DNA of 64,000 bases, taken from NCBI RefSeq assembly GCF_029267015.1, contig NZ_JARIEA010000020.1, positions 1 through 64,000 on the forward strand, in the 5' to 3' direction. The DNA is from Sporosarcina ureae (lineage in GTDB: Bacteria > Bacillota > Bacilli > Bacillales_A > Planococcaceae). Made by a program: the position numbers and the translations under genes. A model generated the notes under the pieces. That model was not told where the DNA came from, did no database searches, and saw only the letters and a program-made list of their open reading frames with translations. This document shows, piece after piece, positions 21,393 to 29,010 of the stretch; position 1 is the stretch's first letter, and the number at the start of each line of letters is the position of its first letter.

Positions 21393-22319
21393 ATGTCTTT
21401 TGCATCCAAAACGAAAAAAGAATTGACGCAGATTGAAGCGGATGATTGCTGTACGAAAGCTGAAATTGCAGCATTCATCCGTATGAATGGTGTCATGTCT
21501 TTTTCAAATAAACAACTGAGTCTCGACGTTCAAACAGAAAATGCCTCTATTGCGCGTCGTCTGTATTCGAACGTGAAGGCGCTATATCCGTATAAAGTGG
21601 AATTGCTTGTACGAAAAAAAATGCGTCTTAAGAAAAATAATGTATATATTTGCAGAATCCGTGACGGGGCCAAGCATTTATTGGTAGAATTATCGATTAT
21701 GACGGATGATTTCCAAATGATCAATACGATCGATCCACAGCTAATTGAAAAAGACTGCTGTGCACGCGCATACTTACGGGGAGCTTTCCTGGCAGGAGGT
21801 TCCGTTAATAACCCAGAGACGTCTTCTTATCACTTGGAAGTCTTCTCGAGCTATCAGGAACATAGTCAATCGCTTGTCGAGTTGATGAATCGTTTTCAAT
21901 TGAATGCAAAGTCTATCGAGCGTAAAAAAGGATTTATCGCCTATTTGAAAGAAGCAGAAAAGATATCCGATTTCCTAGGCATCATCGGCGCCCATGTATC
22001 CCTTATGAAGTTTGAGGATGTACGGATCATGCGCGATATGCGAAACAGTGTGAATCGATTGGTGAATTGTGAAACGGCCAATCTGAATAAAACAATCGGA
22101 GCGGCACAAAGACAAGTTGAAAATATTAAGTTGATTGAGCGCACGATTGGTTTGGATCAATTACCGGAACGTCTGCAAGAGATTGCTCAATTACGTGTTG
22201 CGCATCAAGATGTGACATTGAAAGAGCTAGGCGAGCTGGTGACGGGTGCAACGGTCAGTAAATCGGGAGTCAATCATAGATTGCGTAAAATTGAAGAAAT
22301 TGCAGATCGGTTACGTTGA
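21393..22319 (+). CDS. whiA: DNA-binding protein WhiA
   Basis: A 308-residue protein with an N-terminal LAGLIDADG-like fold ([20 protein letters not shown] at about 123-142) and a C-terminal helix-turn-helix ([20 protein letters not shown] then [11 protein letters not shown]). In actinobacteria WhiA controls sporulation; in B. subtilis (YvcL) it affects cell division and chromosome segregation. AGAGGGGG precedes the ATG. It is part of the rapZ-yvcK-whiA-crh run. Confidence 0.96.
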   Translation: MSFASKTKKELTQIEADDCCTKAEIAAFIRMNGVMSFSNKQLSLDVQTENASIARRLYSNVKALYPYKVELLVRKKMRLKKNNVYICRIRDGAKHLLVELSIMTDDFQMINTIDPQLIEKDCCARAYLRGAFLAGGSVNNPETSSYHLEVFSSYQEHSQSLVELMNRFQLNAKSIERKKGFIAYLKEAEKISDFLGIIGAHVSLMKFEDVRIMRDMRNSVNRLVNCETANLNKTIGAAQRQVENIKLIERTIGLDQLPERLQEIAQLRVAHQDVTLKELGELVTGATVSKSGVNHRLRKIEEIADRLR

Positions 22320-22368
22320 AATTACTAGTAGATCCTTCATGAGAAGAGGAAGAAAAGGAGCACACAAT

Positions 22369-22626
22369 ATGGTAGAAAAAACAGTGATAGTAGGAATTAA
22401 GCCTGGTTTGCAAGCGCGACAGGCAGCGTTGTTTGTACAGGAGGCCAATAAGTATACGGCTGATATTTATTTGAAGAAAGATAGTCGTCAGGTGAATGCG
22501 AAGAGCATTATGGGGATTATGAGTTTGGCGATTGCGAAGGGGACGGAGATCACGTTGATTACGGACGGGATTGATGAGGATTTGGCCCTTCAGAATTTGG
22601 CTGATTTAGTCGAAGTGGAGCAGTGA
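22369..22626 (+). CDS. crh: HPr-like catabolite repression protein Crh
   Basis: An 85-residue HPr paralogue. Position 15 is Gln instead of the phosphocarrier His (GLQARQAALF), the diagnostic feature of Crh, while Ser46 is kept (NAKSIMGIMSLA). It is therefore a target of HprK and a CcpA co-effector but not a sugar phosphocarrier. Residue 18 is Gln, whereas Pro is usual in HPr and Crh. AAAAGGAG precedes the ATG. The frame is open further upstream into whiA. Confidence 0.95.
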   Translation: MVEKTVIVGIKPGLQARQAALFVQEANKYTADIYLKKDSRQVNAKSIMGIMSLAIAKGTEITLITDGIDEDLALQNLADLVEVEQ

Positions 22627-22693
22627 GTTGGATATGGGTGGCGATGACCTTTTGAGGTTTCGTCATCTTTTTTTTGTGCAATTGAATAGTGAG

Positions 22694-22728
22694 GAGATAA
22701 GAGATAAGAGATAAGAGATAAGAGATTA
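22694..22728. repeat. Five tandem 7-bp repeats (GAGATAA)
   Basis: Four perfect copies of GAGATAA and a fifth, GAGATTA, in direct tandem just after crh. A simple-sequence tract, likely prone to slippage; no coding or regulatory role can be shown. Confidence 0.9.
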
Positions 22729-22745
22729 GGGAGAGTGGGAGGCGC

Positions 22746-22876
22746 AGTTGGTCTGCGTTCCAGGCGGACGCTTTCCCATGGGCCCGCGGTGAGCCAACTA
22801 GTCACTGCGTTCCTTTAGTTGTCTCACCTGATCGGGCTGATCCATCGGGAGTCGCCGCCTTCCACGCAGACCAACT
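22746..22876. repeat. 131-bp element with 13-bp terminal inverted repeats
   Basis: The ends AGTTGGTCTGCGT and ACGCAGACCAACT are perfect inverted repeats. Inside, CCAGGCGGACGC, GGGCCCGCGG and GGGAGTCGCCGCCTTCC are related in reverse orientation to the 127-bp repeats at 47164 and 54522. It resembles a small non-autonomous element or a structured intergenic repeat. No open frame of note. Confidence 0.85.
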
Positions 22877-22920
22877 GGTGTCTATTTTTGGAGTTAGAAT
22901 GCTGATACATTTGTGTTGTG

Positions 22921-23003
22921 AAGATTAAACCAAAGCCAATACCAAAATCAAACCCAAACCCAAACCCAAACACAAACCCAAACCCAAACCAAACTCAAAC
23001 TCA
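22921..23003. repeat. Degenerate CCCAAA hexanucleotide tract
   Basis: About a dozen copies of (A/C)CCAAA with small changes, in tandem between the 131-bp element and the clpP terminator. It is purine-biased on one strand. Function unknown. Confidence 0.85.
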
Positions 23004-23016
23004 TAAAAAAGCACAA

Positions 23017-23063
23017 AATAAAAAGGTTGTCGCGGAAGGCCTTTTGGCTTTCTGCGACAACCT
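23017..23063 (-). terminator. Rho-independent terminator of clpP
   Basis: AGGTTGTCGC pairs with GCGACAACCT; on the minus strand it is followed by TTTTTATTTTG. It lies 8 nt beyond the clpP stop codon. Confidence 0.9.
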
Positions 23064-23070
23064 GTAGTTG

Positions 23071-23667
23071 TTATTTCTTTTCGATTTCGTTGCGTTCTAG
23101 AACGTGGTCGATTAGGCCGTATTCTTTTGCGCGTTCGGCAGTCATGAAGTTATCGCGGTCTGTGTCTTTTGCGATGACGTCGATTGGCTGGCCTGTGCGG
23201 TCTGCTAGGATTTGGTTTAGTTTTTCGCGTAGGTGTAGGATGCGTTTTGCGGCAATTTCGATTTCAGTTGCCTGACCTTGTGCGCCACCTAGTGGTTGGT
23301 GAATCATGACTTCTGCGTTTGGCAATGCGTAGCGTTTGCCTTCTGTACCGGCTGTTAGCAAGAATGCACCCATGGATGCTGCCATACCTACACAGATTGT
23401 GCGGATGTCTGGTTTGATGTATTGCATTGTATCGTAGATCGCCATACCTGCTGTGATGCTTCCGCCTGGGCTGTTGATGTAGATCGAGATGTCTTTTTCT
23501 GGATCTTCAGCTTCTAGGAAGAGCAATTGTGCAACGATAGAGTTGGCTACGTTGTCGTCAATGCCGCTACCCAACATGATAATACGGTCTTTCAATAGAC
23601 GAGAGTAAATGTCGTACGCTCTCTCACCGCGGTTTGTTTGTTCAATAACTGTAGGAATTAGATTCAA
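23071..23667 (-). CDS. clpP: ATP-dependent Clp protease proteolytic subunit
   Basis: A 198-residue serine peptidase that forms tetradecamers with ClpX or ClpC. The catalytic Ser is in [11 protein letters not shown] (about residue 98), His in MIHQPLGG (about 123) and Asp in DRDNFM (about 172). The start is TTG behind AAAGGAGGAAG. A CtsR operator and sigma-A-like promoter lie upstream. The tRNA-Arg gene is divergent next to it, as in B. subtilis. Confidence 0.98.
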   Translation of the reverse strand: MNLIPTVIEQTNRGERAYDIYSRLLKDRIIMLGSGIDDNVANSIVAQLLFLEAEDPEKDISIYINSPGGSITAGMAIYDTMQYIKPDIRTICVGMAASMGAFLLTAGTEGKRYALPNAEVMIHQPLGGAQGQATEIEIAAKRILHLREKLNQILADRTGQPIDVIAKDTDRDNFMTAERAKEYGLIDHVLERNEIEKK

Positions 23668-23752
23668 TTAGACTTCCTCCTTTAATTACTTCATAATATT
23701 CGTTCGGTTGAAATCAGTTTGTATTTCAACTATAACTGTATTTTACCTATTA

Positions 23753-23770
23753 AGGTCAACAAAGGTCAAA
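23753..23770 (-). promoter_or_regulatory. CtsR operator at the clpP promoter
   Basis: AGGTCAA-CAA-AGGTCAA is a direct heptad repeat with 3-nt spacing, the CtsR consensus. On the minus strand it overlaps a TTGACC -35 box followed 18 nt later by TAAAAT. This indicates heat-shock/protein-stress control of clpP through CtsR. Confidence 0.88.
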
Positions 23771-23897
23771 TCATTTGCCTTAAAAATACACATTGCTTTT
23801 CATTATATTCTGCGATACAATGGAAGATGTCTCTTACAGAAGAAAAGTTCTTTCTGTAGTGAAGTTATCATAGCTAAAGCTTGATCATACATGTTTC

Positions 23898-23969
23898 GTC
23901 CTCGTGGTGCAATGGATAGCACGCAAGCCTCCGAAGCTTGAAATGTGGGTTCGACTCCCGCCGAGGGCA
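23898..23969 (+). tRNA. tRNA-Arg (anticodon CCG)
   Basis: The acceptor stem GTCCTCG pairs with CGAGGGC (one G-U) with A as discriminator. The D arm is GTGC/GCAC, the anticodon arm CAAGC-CTCCGAA-GCTTG gives CCG, and the T arm is GTGGG-TTCGACT-CCCGC. All arms pair, 72 nt without encoded CCA. Its 3' part is the left attachment repeat of the genomic island. Confidence 0.93.
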
Positions 23970-23972
23970 TCA
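23941..23972 (+). repeat. attL: 32-bp core repeat in the tRNA-Arg 3' end
   Basis: From the variable loop through the T arm and acceptor strand to CATCA beyond the gene, 32 bp are identical to 39761-39792. The integrase gene begins 122 bp to the right. This is the classic arrangement of a tRNA-integrated element. Confidence 0.9.
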
Positions 23973-23983
23973 AGAAATCAATG

Positions 23984-24030
23984 AGTTCCTATGTTTGTAG
24001 AGTTTTTCTACGAGCATAGGGACTTTTTTG
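23984..24030 (+). terminator. Rho-independent terminator after tRNA-Arg
   Basis: AGTTCCTATG pairs with CATAGGGACT around a T-rich loop and is followed by T6. It lies just inside the island, so the element supplies its own terminator for the restored tRNA gene. Confidence 0.88.
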
Positions 24031-24093
24031 TTTGGGTGCTTTTCATTCGTTAGTACCACGCAACGAATAACACGCAATGGAGGGCATTAAATT

Positions 24094-25050
24094 ATGTCAA
24101 GAAGAAAATCAGTTAGCACAAATGTGTTGGAAAAACTTGTTCAACGAGAAGAAAAAACATCTCAAGATTTCCAGAAGGCTTCAGAAGAATTTTTTAAGCA
24201 CTGTAAAATTAAAGGGCTTTCACCAGACACGGTCAAATTTTACAATAAAGAACTTAAAGGATTAACTAGGGCATTTGCTGATATGGAGGTCTTAATGGAT
24301 GATGTGCGTACTATCAAAGCAGATGATATTGAGAATTGGATCGAATACATGATGGAACGTAATAGGGCGGTCTCTTCAATCAATGCAAGGATGAGGGCAG
24401 GCAGAACTTTTATGAATTTTTGTATGAAGAAAAGCTATATCGATAAAAATCCTTTTGATGAAGTAGCGCAGCTTAAAGTACGTCACACAGTTGGAGCTAC
24501 CTTTACAAAGAGACAATTAGAAAAGTTGTTAAGCACGCCAGACATCACTCAATTTGTTGGTCTGCGTGACCTTACAATTATGTTGACCTTTGCCCATGTT
24601 GGACTACGTCTTAAAGAGCTTTGTTCACTCAACGTTCAAGATATTGCATTTGATGGCAAAGGAGAAGTCATCATTCAACAAGCAAAGAACCGTTATGCAA
24701 GACGTGTCCCTATGACTAAGCGCTTAAAGGCAGTTATGAAAGCGTATGTTGAAGAACGTGGTGTGCTAGAGACTGATACTTTGTTTGTAAGCGTTGGCAA
24801 TGCCCCGATAAACCCCCGTACCGTTCAAGAACGGTTGAAACATTATGGAGCAGTATCAAAGCTTGAGAATGAGGTTACAGTGAGTCCACACGCTTTCAGA
24901 AGGACGTTTTGTAGGTTGAAAGTTGAAGCAGGTGTAAACTTGTTTGTATTGCAAAGACTTACGGGACATAGTGATCTTGAGATGCTGCAACGATACGTTC
25001 AAATTTACGGAAAAGATCTTGAGCAGGCAATTGAGAAAGGATTTGAATAA
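24094..25050 (+). CDS. Tyrosine recombinase/integrase of the island
   Basis: A 318-residue site-specific recombinase. The SAM-like N-terminal domain spans about residues 25-115 and the catalytic domain about 140-310. Catalytic residues visible: Arg in GLRLKEL (about 171), Lys in QQAKNRYARR (about 197), His-x-x-Arg in SPHAFRRTF (about 267-270), His in LTGHSDLEM (about 290) and Tyr in QRYV (about 300). GGAGGG precedes the ATG. Its place beside attL argues that it catalyses integration into and excision from tRNA-Arg. Confidence 0.94.
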   Translation: MSRRKSVSTNVLEKLVQREEKTSQDFQKASEEFFKHCKIKGLSPDTVKFYNKELKGLTRAFADMEVLMDDVRTIKADDIENWIEYMMERNRAVSSINARMRAGRTFMNFCMKKSYIDKNPFDEVAQLKVRHTVGATFTKRQLEKLLSTPDITQFVGLRDLTIMLTFAHVGLRLKELCSLNVQDIAFDGKGEVIIQQAKNRYARRVPMTKRLKAVMKAYVEERGVLETDTLFVSVGNAPINPRTVQERLKHYGAVSKLENEVTVSPHAFRRTFCRLKVEAGVNLFVLQRLTGHSDLEMLQRYVQIYGKDLEQAIEKGFE

Positions 25051-25118
25051 GTTCTTCTCATTAATTGAAGTACAAGTAATAACTTTGGATTGTAAAATTG
25101 TGAGGAGGATTATTTCAA

Positions 25119-25508
25119 ATGATAAAAATAGACACAGATGGTCAACTTTTTCTGATTGATAGAACTGACATTGAAATAGGGATTAGAGAGATTAGAAAGC
25201 GCAGTGCGATTCCCGTACATGCGAACGGTATTTATAGGCTTTACGATAAGAAAGGCATTCTTTTATATATAGGAAGAAGTAGTAAAATTCTAGCTAGAGT
25301 TATTGATCATATGGTAGGAAAATGTGAAAATACAAAGCGTTTCTACGAAGAAATGTATAGAGCTGAAATTTACTTGTTACCTTTCTATAGCAAATATGAG
25401 ATTGATGACATTGAACAGTACCTTATTGAATTATGCAATCCTAAATACAATCAACTAAAGTGGTCTGAAGGTACGGCTAAATATAGATGCAAAGAGTATG
25501 AAGTTTAA
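25119..25508 (+). CDS. GIY-YIG domain protein, putative endonuclease
   Basis: A 129-residue protein. NGIYRLYD and LLYIGRSSKIL (about residues 36-60) are the GIY and YIG motifs; the conserved Arg follows the YIG, Glu is in DDIEQYLIE (about 107) and Asn in NPKYNQL (about 116). It is a lone catalytic domain without an evident DNA-binding module. TGAGGAGG lies 10 nt before the ATG. It follows the integrase by 68 nt and may be a nuclease of the element; no partner is clear. Confidence 0.85.
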   Translation: MIKIDTDGQLFLIDRTDIEIGIREIRKRSAIPVHANGIYRLYDKKGILLYIGRSSKILARVIDHMVGKCENTKRFYEEMYRAEIYLLPFYSKYEIDDIEQYLIELCNPKYNQLKWSEGTAKYRCKEYEV

Positions 25509-25851
25509 AAGTCAATATGTGTATGAATATTTTCTAGGAAATCCTCACTGTTATATAAAAGTTAACGGTAAGCTAGTTGTATTTCAAAGTCACTGTCGGT
25601 GTTTATAGAACGATAGTGTATTTAAGATAGTCAAAAACCACCTAGCATTAGAGATGATTATCCAAGTCGCTACACCGCGTTGTAGTCGTGGTATAAAGTT
25701 CCGATACGAGACGCATACATGATGCTTTCTTCCAATAAAAACACCCCCACACTCAGCATTTGAAAAGTGAATTCCGAGCGTGTACATTTTCTTTGATTCA
25801 CATCTACAGAGATATGAAAAACATTGTATGAAACATATTGACTGATATCTA
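25509..25851. other. AT-rich gap without a recognisable gene
   Basis: A minus-strand frame of 65 codons is present at 25590-25787, but it lacks a ribosome binding site and its product resembles no family that I know. I see no tRNA-like or terminator structure here. Confidence 0.5.
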
Positions 25852-25880
25852 TTGCAATAATGAATTACTAGTATTACAAT
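25852..25880 (+). promoter_or_regulatory. Sigma-A-like promoter before the structured RNA
   Basis: TTGCAA, a 17-nt spacer, then TACAAT. Transcription would start about 40 nt before the closing helix of the structured RNA. Confidence 0.5.
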
Positions 25881-25929
25881 GTTAGAAGTGAAAATAAAAA
25901 AATATCATTATATAAAATAAACTATGTAG

Positions 25930-26079
25930 GGAGAGAATCTAATGCACCCGCCTCATTAGGAGGCACACTTACTGAATATCCATGGTTTACTTTAGAATTG
26001 GCAATTATCTTTGTCAGCTATGGGTAGGGAGAAGTGTGCTTTCTGGGAGGTGGATTGTATTTAGATTCTTTCCTTTTTT
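25930..26079 (+). ncRNA. Probable 150-nt structured RNA ending in a U-run
   Basis: GGAGAGAATCTAA (25930-25942) pairs over 13 bp, with one G-U, with TTAGATTCTTTCC (26061-26073), directly followed by T6. Inside, GCCTC-ATTAG-GAGGC forms a local hairpin and GGCACACTT can pair with AAGTGTGCT. The long-range closing helix plus T-run looks like an RNA with its own terminator. No substantial frame fills it. It precedes a rep-like gene, so an antisense, attenuator or copy-control role is possible. I do not recognise the family. Confidence 0.55.
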
Positions 26080-26206
26080 GTGTTGTTTAAGGATTTTCTA
26101 TTACAAGTCATTTAAAACAATACAATAATGTGACCAATTATAGAAAGAGAGTTGATCTTGGAGTATGCCAATAATGTCGAAGTGATTTTCGTTCCTCGAA
26201 ACCTAA

Positions 26207-26303
26207 GTATAAAAATATACATTGATTTATAAAAGTCTGGAATTATGAGTATAAAAATATACACGTAATTTAAAATTACAGAAATCGGGGTATGAAAACA
26301 TAC
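26207..26303. repeat. Three spaced palindromic operator-like sites
   Basis: GTATAAAAATATAC occurs at 26207-26220 and 26249-26262; GTATGAAAACATAC at 26290-26303. Spacing is 42 and 41 bp, about four helical turns. The third copy differs on both arms (A to G, T to C) so that the dyad is kept, which argues for binding by a dimer. Likely autoregulatory operators or iterons of the downstream rep-like gene. Confidence 0.7.
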
Positions 26304-26318
26304 TTAGAGTGGTAGTGT

Positions 26319-26363
26319 TATAAAGAAAAACAGTATAAAGAAAAACAGTATAAAGAAAAACAA
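26319..26363. repeat. Three tandem 15-bp repeats, iteron-like
   Basis: TATAAAGAAAAACAG is repeated three times without gaps, the last copy ending AA. It lies 90 bp before the rep-like gene, where iterons of plasmid origins usually sit. Confidence 0.75.
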
Positions 26364-26452
26364 ATTATATAGAGACATAGATGCGCCTCGCAAGGAGGAC
26401 ACATCATAATTTGAACTAACTGATATTAAAATTAAAAGGGAGGGATTTTTAA

Positions 26453-26482
26453 ATGACTGCTATTATCAATAGCGAAACTTAG
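26453..26482 (+). CDS. Nine-codon leader ORF before the rep-like gene
   Basis: ATG preceded by AGGGAGGG encodes MTAIINSET and then stops. The best ribosome binding site of this region serves this short frame, while the long frame at 26505 lacks one. Either it is a translational coupling leader, or it is the original start of the next gene, cut off by a frameshift. Confidence 0.4.
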   Translation: MTAIINSET

Positions 26483-26504
26483 TCATTAGAAAGTAGAAAA
26501 AGAA

Positions 26505-27377
26505 TTGACAACAAAGGATACAGGTAAGCCGTACATCATGATTCCAAATGTAATCGTTCGAAATAATGGAATCTCAAACATGAGCAAGATGATTTATACG
26601 TCATTTGCAATGAGTCGTAATATAAATCAAACTCGATTATTTCAACAAACAAGCATCAGCGGGTTACTGGGTATGGCGGGTTACAAACAACGTACCGAAA
26701 ATCAAAACATGGTAAAACAGGGACTTATAGAACTATTGGAACTAGGCTTTATTAGCATCTATTCAGACCTTGCACTATCAAAAGAAATTAAATCGATTGA
26801 AATAAAAGGAAGTACGAAGTTCTTTGTCAAGTTTAATGACGAGGAGGTCTACAGCAAAATGTTTGTTAATAGATTTGCTGATGACGAAGTAGACAAAGAG
26901 TTGATTGAGACTGGATTCACTTATACAACAGTCTATGTTGAGGATGCAATACAACTATTTATTTATGAAACGAAACTTAATAGGGCTAATTTGATATCTT
27001 TCTACTTGATGGCACTATCAAGAGCATTGATTGGTGATAAGGGTAATAAGTATTCGACAGAACCAATTGAAGCTTTAACGAAATATGCAGATATAAATGA
27101 AAAAACAGCATACACCTATATTAAAGTTTTATTTGATTGCCAACTATTATTCAAAATAACTATGCGACAGACAGTAGTTAGAACTGGTGAAATACGAGAA
27201 CACAATGTATATACAAGATGGTGCGATAGAGATGTTATTATGAATGCAATGGAAGTCAATGATTGGCTAATGAGTATGACATTAGTGAAGATTGGCGAAA
27301 GAGTAATATCAGAATCAGAACGTAAATCGATAAAAAATAAATCAAGGAAACAATATGGTTTATCAGAAATATATTAA
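26505..27377 (+). CDS. Possible replication initiator-like protein
   Basis: A 290-residue protein of unrecognised family. The N-terminal 90 residues (KPYIMIPNVIVRNNGISNMS onward) resemble a winged helix of plasmid and phage initiators, with a second helix-rich block (about 150-215, including ALTKYADINEKTAYTYIKVL). The upstream palindromes, tandem 15-bp repeats and possible structured RNA fit a replication-control region. The start is uncertain: TTG at 26505 has no ribosome binding site and may reflect a frameshift after 26453. A strong terminator follows. Confidence 0.4.
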   Translation: MTTKDTGKPYIMIPNVIVRNNGISNMSKMIYTSFAMSRNINQTRLFQQTSISGLLGMAGYKQRTENQNMVKQGLIELLELGFISIYSDLALSKEIKSIEIKGSTKFFVKFNDEEVYSKMFVNRFADDEVDKELIETGFTYTTVYVEDAIQLFIYETKLNRANLISFYLMALSRALIGDKGNKYSTEPIEALTKYADINEKTAYTYIKVLFDCQLLFKITMRQTVVRTGEIREHNVYTRWCDRDVIMNAMEVNDWLMSMTLVKIGERVISESERKSIKNKSRKQYGLSEIY

Positions 27378-27392
27378 TTGATATCATTCACG

Positions 27393-27420
27393 GAGGGTCT
27401 CAATATTGAGACCCTCTTTT
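27393..27420 (+). terminator. Rho-independent terminator after the rep-like gene
   Basis: GAGGGTCTCAAT pairs perfectly with ATTGAGACCCTC and is followed by TTTT. Confidence 0.9.
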
Positions 27421-27593
27421 GCATATGGATATGAATGATTGAACACAGATCGGAAGTTAACAACACCGTTATACATACTAATAAAACTTTGATTTTATTA
27501 ATAGATTCTCTACAATCGCTTATCGCTTTTATTCTTACCTATCCTAATGGATGTTGTATGATGTATTAAAGTGAACTTGTGGGGGAGATAGCG

Positions 27594-28772
27594 TTGAGTA
27601 ATATTGAATTCTTAATTAGATATGAGCGTGAAGGAACTAAACTGGATTTTAAGAGAGAGCAGTATAACAAAGAAAAGTATCAAGATCTTCTTAAGGATAT
27701 TATGGCTATGGCAAATGCTCCGATTGAAGGAAAGCGTTATATTATTGTAGGCGTAAAAGAAAAAACAGATGGATCAAAAGAGTTTCATTCAATACCTAAA
27801 GATGAAATTGTCGACCAAGCTACCTATCAACAAATTGTGAGGGAAAATATCGAACCACATATAAATTTTTCATATTATTCAATTGAACTTGATGGAAACA
27901 TATTAGGTATTATTGAAATCGATAAATGCGATAATCCACCATATATGATGAAGAAAGATTATAGAGCCTTAAAAAAAGGGGAGTGTTTAATTAGAAGGGG
28001 TAGTCAGCAAGAACGTATGACTAGAAGAGACCTAGAAGAGATTTTACAGTTCAAATCCCATACTTATTTTGACGATAAAATTTCTATTGGTTTTAATAAA
28101 AACTTTGACCAAAAGCTGACTATGAAAGCTGTAAGGGAATATAAGTTGCCCTCTAGTGAAGCGAAGGAAAAAATTGAATCGATTTTGAAAAAACGAAAAA
28201 AAGAATCTAAATTAATTCCTAACAATCACTATGAACGATTAGGTTTAAATATTACAGCCTTTAGAAGCCCTTTTCAAAATGTTCCTTATGAGGAGAGAAC
28301 AACTGAAGAATTAGAAAAAAACTTGAAAGACGTTCAAGAAACATATAGGGACGATGATTGGTATTATATCGGTGAAGAAATGTCTGAGAAGATTAATTTC
28401 ATAATGAGAAATGATGGCACTAAGTATTTGGAGGACGTCTCAATAGAATTTAAAATTCCTATAGAGCTAGTTGATGTTATGGATAGAGTACACAGTGAAC
28501 CTAAATCGTTTTATGAATCATTAAACGTTTCTAATATTACGAGTTTATCAAATAATTATTACCCGAATGTGATTGAAGAAGATGGTTACTATATAATTCA
28601 TGAAAACATTGGTGCTTTAAAACATCATCAAGATACTGAGGTTTTTAATGAGCATTTACGAGTTTTCTTTGGACAAAAAAGCTTCAATAAGAGTTTTACA
28701 TGGTCATACACTATCTATGCCAAAAATTTACCTACCCCTATAAAAGGGGACTTAATAGTGGAGGTAATCTAA
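27594..28772 (+). CDS. AlbA_2/Schlafen-type ATP-binding domain protein
   Basis: A 392-residue protein. Residues about 1-155 form the AlbA_2 (Schlafen AAA_4) domain: EREGTKLDFKRE, LKDIMAMANAP, RYIIVGVKE and CLIRRGSQQERMTRRDLEEI are its usual motifs. The remaining 230 residues match nothing that I know and have no membrane segments. Such proteins are common in defence islands and some act as nucleases or regulators. I start at TTG, six nt after GGGGGAG; an in-frame GTG lies five codons upstream. It has its own terminator. Confidence 0.8.
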   Translation: MSNIEFLIRYEREGTKLDFKREQYNKEKYQDLLKDIMAMANAPIEGKRYIIVGVKEKTDGSKEFHSIPKDEIVDQATYQQIVRENIEPHINFSYYSIELDGNILGIIEIDKCDNPPYMMKKDYRALKKGECLIRRGSQQERMTRRDLEEILQFKSHTYFDDKISIGFNKNFDQKLTMKAVREYKLPSSEAKEKIESILKKRKKESKLIPNNHYERLGLNITAFRSPFQNVPYEERTTEELEKNLKDVQETYRDDDWYYIGEEMSEKINFIMRNDGTKYLEDVSIEFKIPIELVDVMDRVHSEPKSFYESLNVSNITSLSNNYYPNVIEEDGYYIIHENIGALKHHQDTEVFNEHLRVFFGQKSFNKSFTWSYTIYAKNLPTPIKGDLIVEVI

Positions 28773-28807
28773 AGAGAGAATATCATAACTCAATAGGCAT
28801 GAGTTTG

Positions 28808-28832
28808 AGAGCAGATAAAACTGCTCTTTTTT
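28808..28832 (+). terminator. Rho-independent terminator after the AlbA_2 gene
   Basis: AGAGCAG pairs with CTGCTCT around ATAAAA, then T5. Confidence 0.8.
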
Positions 28833-29010
28833 CATTGAGATAGTTTTATCAAACTGTACTCTAAAGATGACGATTATAAGTATATGTATAGTATCAGATT
28901 TTGCATTAGGATTCTTAAGGATATAATTCGCTATCACTTGGCTGTTCCAGTATTAAAATTAATCTAAGGTGTAATAAAGCTAGAAAGCTAGTTCTATATG
29001 AGAAATTCAG

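Noticed and set aside
25590..25787. Minus-strand 65-codon frame in the island
   Set aside because: No ribosome binding site, and the predicted protein has no recognisable pattern.
25930..26079. Retron msr-msd RNA
   Set aside because: The inverted ends suggested it, but no reverse transcriptase gene is in the island.
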